A stretch of 19,579 nt of DNA, taken from positions 1 to 19,579 of the forward strand of contig FWWN02000332.1 of the NCBI GenBank assembly GCA_900175165.2, read 5' to 3'. The notes beneath the pieces are model-generated. The model was not told the DNA's origin, made no database searches, and saw only the letters and a list, made by a program, of their open reading frames with translations. Below are positions 17,195-19,579 of this stretch, one piece after another (position 1 is the stretch's first letter; each line of letters starts with the position of its first letter). Source of the stretch: Rhizomucor pusillus. Taxonomy: Eukaryota > Mucoromycota > Mucoromycetes > Mucorales > Lichtheimiaceae. A program made the position numbers and the translations under genes.

Positions 17195-19557
17195 TTATTG
17201 CTTAAAGTACATCTGAAGCTGACGTTGGATTTGCTCACAAAATTGGTGCGGAGGAGTGTAATTCGGCTTGAGGCACCACAGACGAGTATCTAGCATCCAA
17301 TTTACATATTCATGCTCTAACAGGCGGGCATCGACTTGATTCAGCAGTTGGAATATGACCAGCATATCATGTCGTAACATTGCTACCCGTTCCCGGCTAA
17401 AGAGCAGCTCCAAAGCCATTCTATGGTGGTTTGCATTGTACCATTGATGGCTGGCCTCCACAGTACCGTTTTCCAAAAAGTATTGGAAACTGAAGAAATT
17501 TTTTCGCGAACAGTCAATAATACCATTCGATAAATTTGTCCTGTATTCCCACCAACCTTTCGGCATCTGCGTAAGGTATTCTTTCCAGATGCAGCTGTAT
17601 CAGACCTTCTTGAAGGTCCTTGAGGTATACTGCGCGAGAATTAACTCGGTCTGGAGAATGTGTTAAAAGTGTAGTGGGAGATGCGTCATGTTCGGAAGGG
17701 CCGGATCTCAGCCAACTCGCCAACATCCATAAGAACAGGACACTCAAGATTGCCATGTAAGCCTGCCAAGGCATATCCAGTACAAAATCGCGTACAAGTT
17801 CAAACCATTCTTGAGCGATATTCTGTTTTGCTTCACCACCGACCTTGGTGTTGGCTTGCATCGACGACGGTTGCTTCGAATCGTTTACTCCTGAATTCGA
17901 TGCCGAAGACAACGCGGTAGGAGTTAAAGACGATTTTCCGCTCTTTTTGCTTACTTTCTTTTCAAGTATGGGAATAAATAGTGCTATGTTTTCTGACATG
18001 CCTTTCATTGCGGCCTTGTTAACCATTCCTGTCATATATATGTCAATATCCATTGAGCCGCAACTTGAATTTGCACCTTTCCTATTTTATACCTTTGACA
18101 AGGATACTTTTCACAAATTGGACACCCAGACTGCACCGCAATCTGCATTCAGATTTACTGACCCAAGTAATACAGTATCGTATGGAGGGAATAAAGGCGT
18201 CCGCGTAGGGCAACTGCGCAGTTTTCGTTGAAATCTGCACAACATATCGGCTTCAAACACGGTTAGCGACCCAATTGCATGAGAAGGATCACTGCCAAGG
18301 AGACAAAAAAAATTACTCACATATAGTCTTCTTTCTTCAGTAGAACTTGAGTTTCCGCGACCTCGGCTTCCTTCAGCTTTACTGGTGATTTATGGTGATA
18401 TCATGTTAGCGTATGAGTTCAGTGTGTCTTGTAATTATAATACGTACCCATAGGATTATTTACAGGTAAGATATATTTTAAACTTCGTTGTTGCTTACCG
18501 GCTACACTCTCCCATTTGCCCATGCGTAGATTGCTTCCGCCTGCAGCGATGAGTTTGGCTTGCCAGATATCCTCCGAGTTATCGACGAACAAAATCTCAA
18601 AGAGCTGTTTGGCAGATACTGGTAGCTGCACTTCTGTCTCAATCTTGTCCAGGTGCGAGTCGCAGTCGCATGAACAAGGGCCAGAGGGCATCTGGATACC
18701 AGATGGGATAGCAGCATCGCTATCATCTGCTGACGACTTTGCTAAGTCGACTGGCGAGGATGCTGTGGGAATAGAAGGGGTTTTTTGTTCCACCTCGACT
18801 GCAGGCTCAGAGATACTGGATTCTGACTTTTGCTTGGCTGCTTCCTCCATTTTTGCAATCCTATCCACGTCGAAGAAACCGCTGCCACCAGCAACAGTTG
18901 CAGCCATCATCGCAGCGGCCAGTGCACCAGTTTTGGGCACTGGCTTGTTTGAACCGGAGCTCTTGCGGGGCTTCCGTTTCTTCTTGTCCGGTATAGGTGA
19001 CCCTACGGGTTCGGGCTGGTATATATCAGGAGTGTTGCTTGTTGTCGTTGCAGAAGATGAAGCTGAAGGAGTGGCATTTGAAGCGGCGTGAAGATCAGGG
19101 GTTGAATGCACTTTTAAAGGATGGTGCTCAGTTCTGGTCATTGTCGTCTTTTGATCGCTCTTATTTTTGCTTGCAGAGGCGGAAATATTGCGCATCACGT
19201 CATACATGACTTGAAGCGACATCGGCTGTAAGGAGAAACGAAATAAATAAGCGAGAGACTTGTTAGCTGGAAGAACAATTTGAATATCTTCTGTACACCA
19301 CTTACGCTTGTACCCTTTGCACTCTCTACGGCAATGCGTAATCGTTCTGCGACGACCTCAATATCATCCAGCAAAGTCGAGATGATAAGTGGGCTCTGAT
19401 CGCTTTGAACAAGATCTATAGCCAGCACGATATTGCGAGGCTTGCCGTTCTTGCCAATTGTTTCCGAAGCACTCTGATCGCGTATCAATCGTATGTTCTT
19501 GATATCTCTTAGACGTACTGCGACCTGGAGCCAAGAGGGAAAGTCAAACTGGTTAGA
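17195..19557 (-). CDS. GRAM-VASt sterol transfer protein of the Lam/Aster (GRAMD1-like) family, 5' truncated
   Basis: Model: complement(join(17195..17489, 17557..18028, 18093..18250, 18321..18381, 18448..19225, 19306..>19557)), 671 residues visible. The 5' edge looks like an acceptor (TTCTTGCAG ending at 19558), so earlier exons lie outside. Visible order: C-terminal half of a GRAM domain (FPSWLQVAVRLRDIKNIRLI ... DDIEVVAERLRIAVE), a Ser/Thr/Lys-rich linker, then the VASt (StART-like) domain from about visible residue 275: ETEVQLPVSAKQLFEILF, GKWESV, ILPVNNPM, KEAEVAETQVLL, YVVQISTKTAQLPYADAF, RYCITWVSKSECRL, VKGMVNKAAMKGM. One membrane helix (about 17709-17765, AYMAILSVLFLWMLASWL) follows, then a lumenal-type tail. 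Family members move sterol between plasma membrane and ER at contact sites. The acceptor of the 18251-18320 intron was chosen because it restores the VASt frame; a nearer TTGGCAG gives a premature stop. It converges with the Pumilio gene (159 bp apart). Confidence 0.88.
17709..17765 (-). other. Predicted single membrane helix of the Lam/Aster-type protein
   Basis: About 19 uninterrupted hydrophobic/aromatic residues after MPWQ and before a charged Arg-Ser-Gly-Pro-Ser-Glu segment. The position after the VASt domain is the usual ER anchor position in this family. Confidence 0.75.
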
Positions 19558-19579
19558 CTGCAAGAATGAAAAGCTGCCT

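Noticed and set aside
18516..19091. 191-residue plus-strand ORF
   Set aside because: Antisense to the linker and VASt exon of the Lam/Aster-type gene; Ser/Ala-rich composition mirrors the opposite strand.
1..19579. tRNA, rRNA, CRISPR array, or intact transposon with terminal repeats
   Set aside because: Looked for tRNA B-box-like sequence, spaced repeats and long terminal or inverted repeats by eye; nothing held up. A covariance-model or self-alignment run would be needed to exclude faint cases.

Overview
This window looks like nuclear DNA of a filamentous, probably early-diverging (Mucoromycota-like) fungus. The evidence for a fungus is the many short GT-AG introns (about 48-80 nt, one of 157 nt, one with a perfect TACTAAC branch site), a Zn2Cys6 regulator with a fungal-specific trans domain, an SHD1 (Sla1-type) domain, and a Lam/Aster sterol transporter with fungal layout. 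The phylum is an inference, based partly on degenerate fragments that recall multicopy uncharacterised proteins I remember from Mucoromycota. All gene models were spliced by hand from frame, splice sites and protein family fit.

Layout. Positions 1-1540 hold a decayed minus-strand block: the C-terminal part of an uncharacterised dispersed family, directly abutting a broken copy of translation elongation factor eEF1B-gamma. Positions 2062-3989 (+) encode a transcription factor with two complete tandem Zn2Cys6 clusters. Two F-box genes converge at 4767-5912 (+) and 6426-8221 (-); the second joins an SHD1 domain, an F-box and a C-terminal region with 36 cysteines. A 40-residue ORF may lie at 8446-8568 (+). 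A five-exon gene at 8788-9876 (-) encodes a protein with two autoantigen-p27/ZNRD2-type zinc domains and a likely 21-nt micro-exon. Positions about 10030-12654 are a second gene graveyard: an unrecognised broken block on the minus strand and, on the plus strand, broken coding DNA that ends in a fragment resembling the family at the left edge. Positions 13609-17035 (+) hold an eight-exon Pumilio gene whose eight RNA-reading triplets match the classical Pumilio/Puf3 code. Positions 17195 to beyond 19557 (-) hold the 3' part of a GRAM-VASt membrane-anchored sterol transfer protein, cut by the window edge.

How the genes relate. There is no metabolic cluster. The intact genes look like ordinary housekeeping and regulatory genes: transcription, ubiquitin ligase adaptors, mRNA control and ER contact-site lipid transport. 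They are separated by two islands of decayed duplicated DNA. The most unusual points are the double Zn2Cys6 regulator, the SHD1/F-box/Cys-rich architecture, the tandem p27 protein, and the two islands carrying broken members of what may be one dispersed family. I found no convincing wholly new system, and no tRNA, rRNA, CRISPR array or intact transposon.
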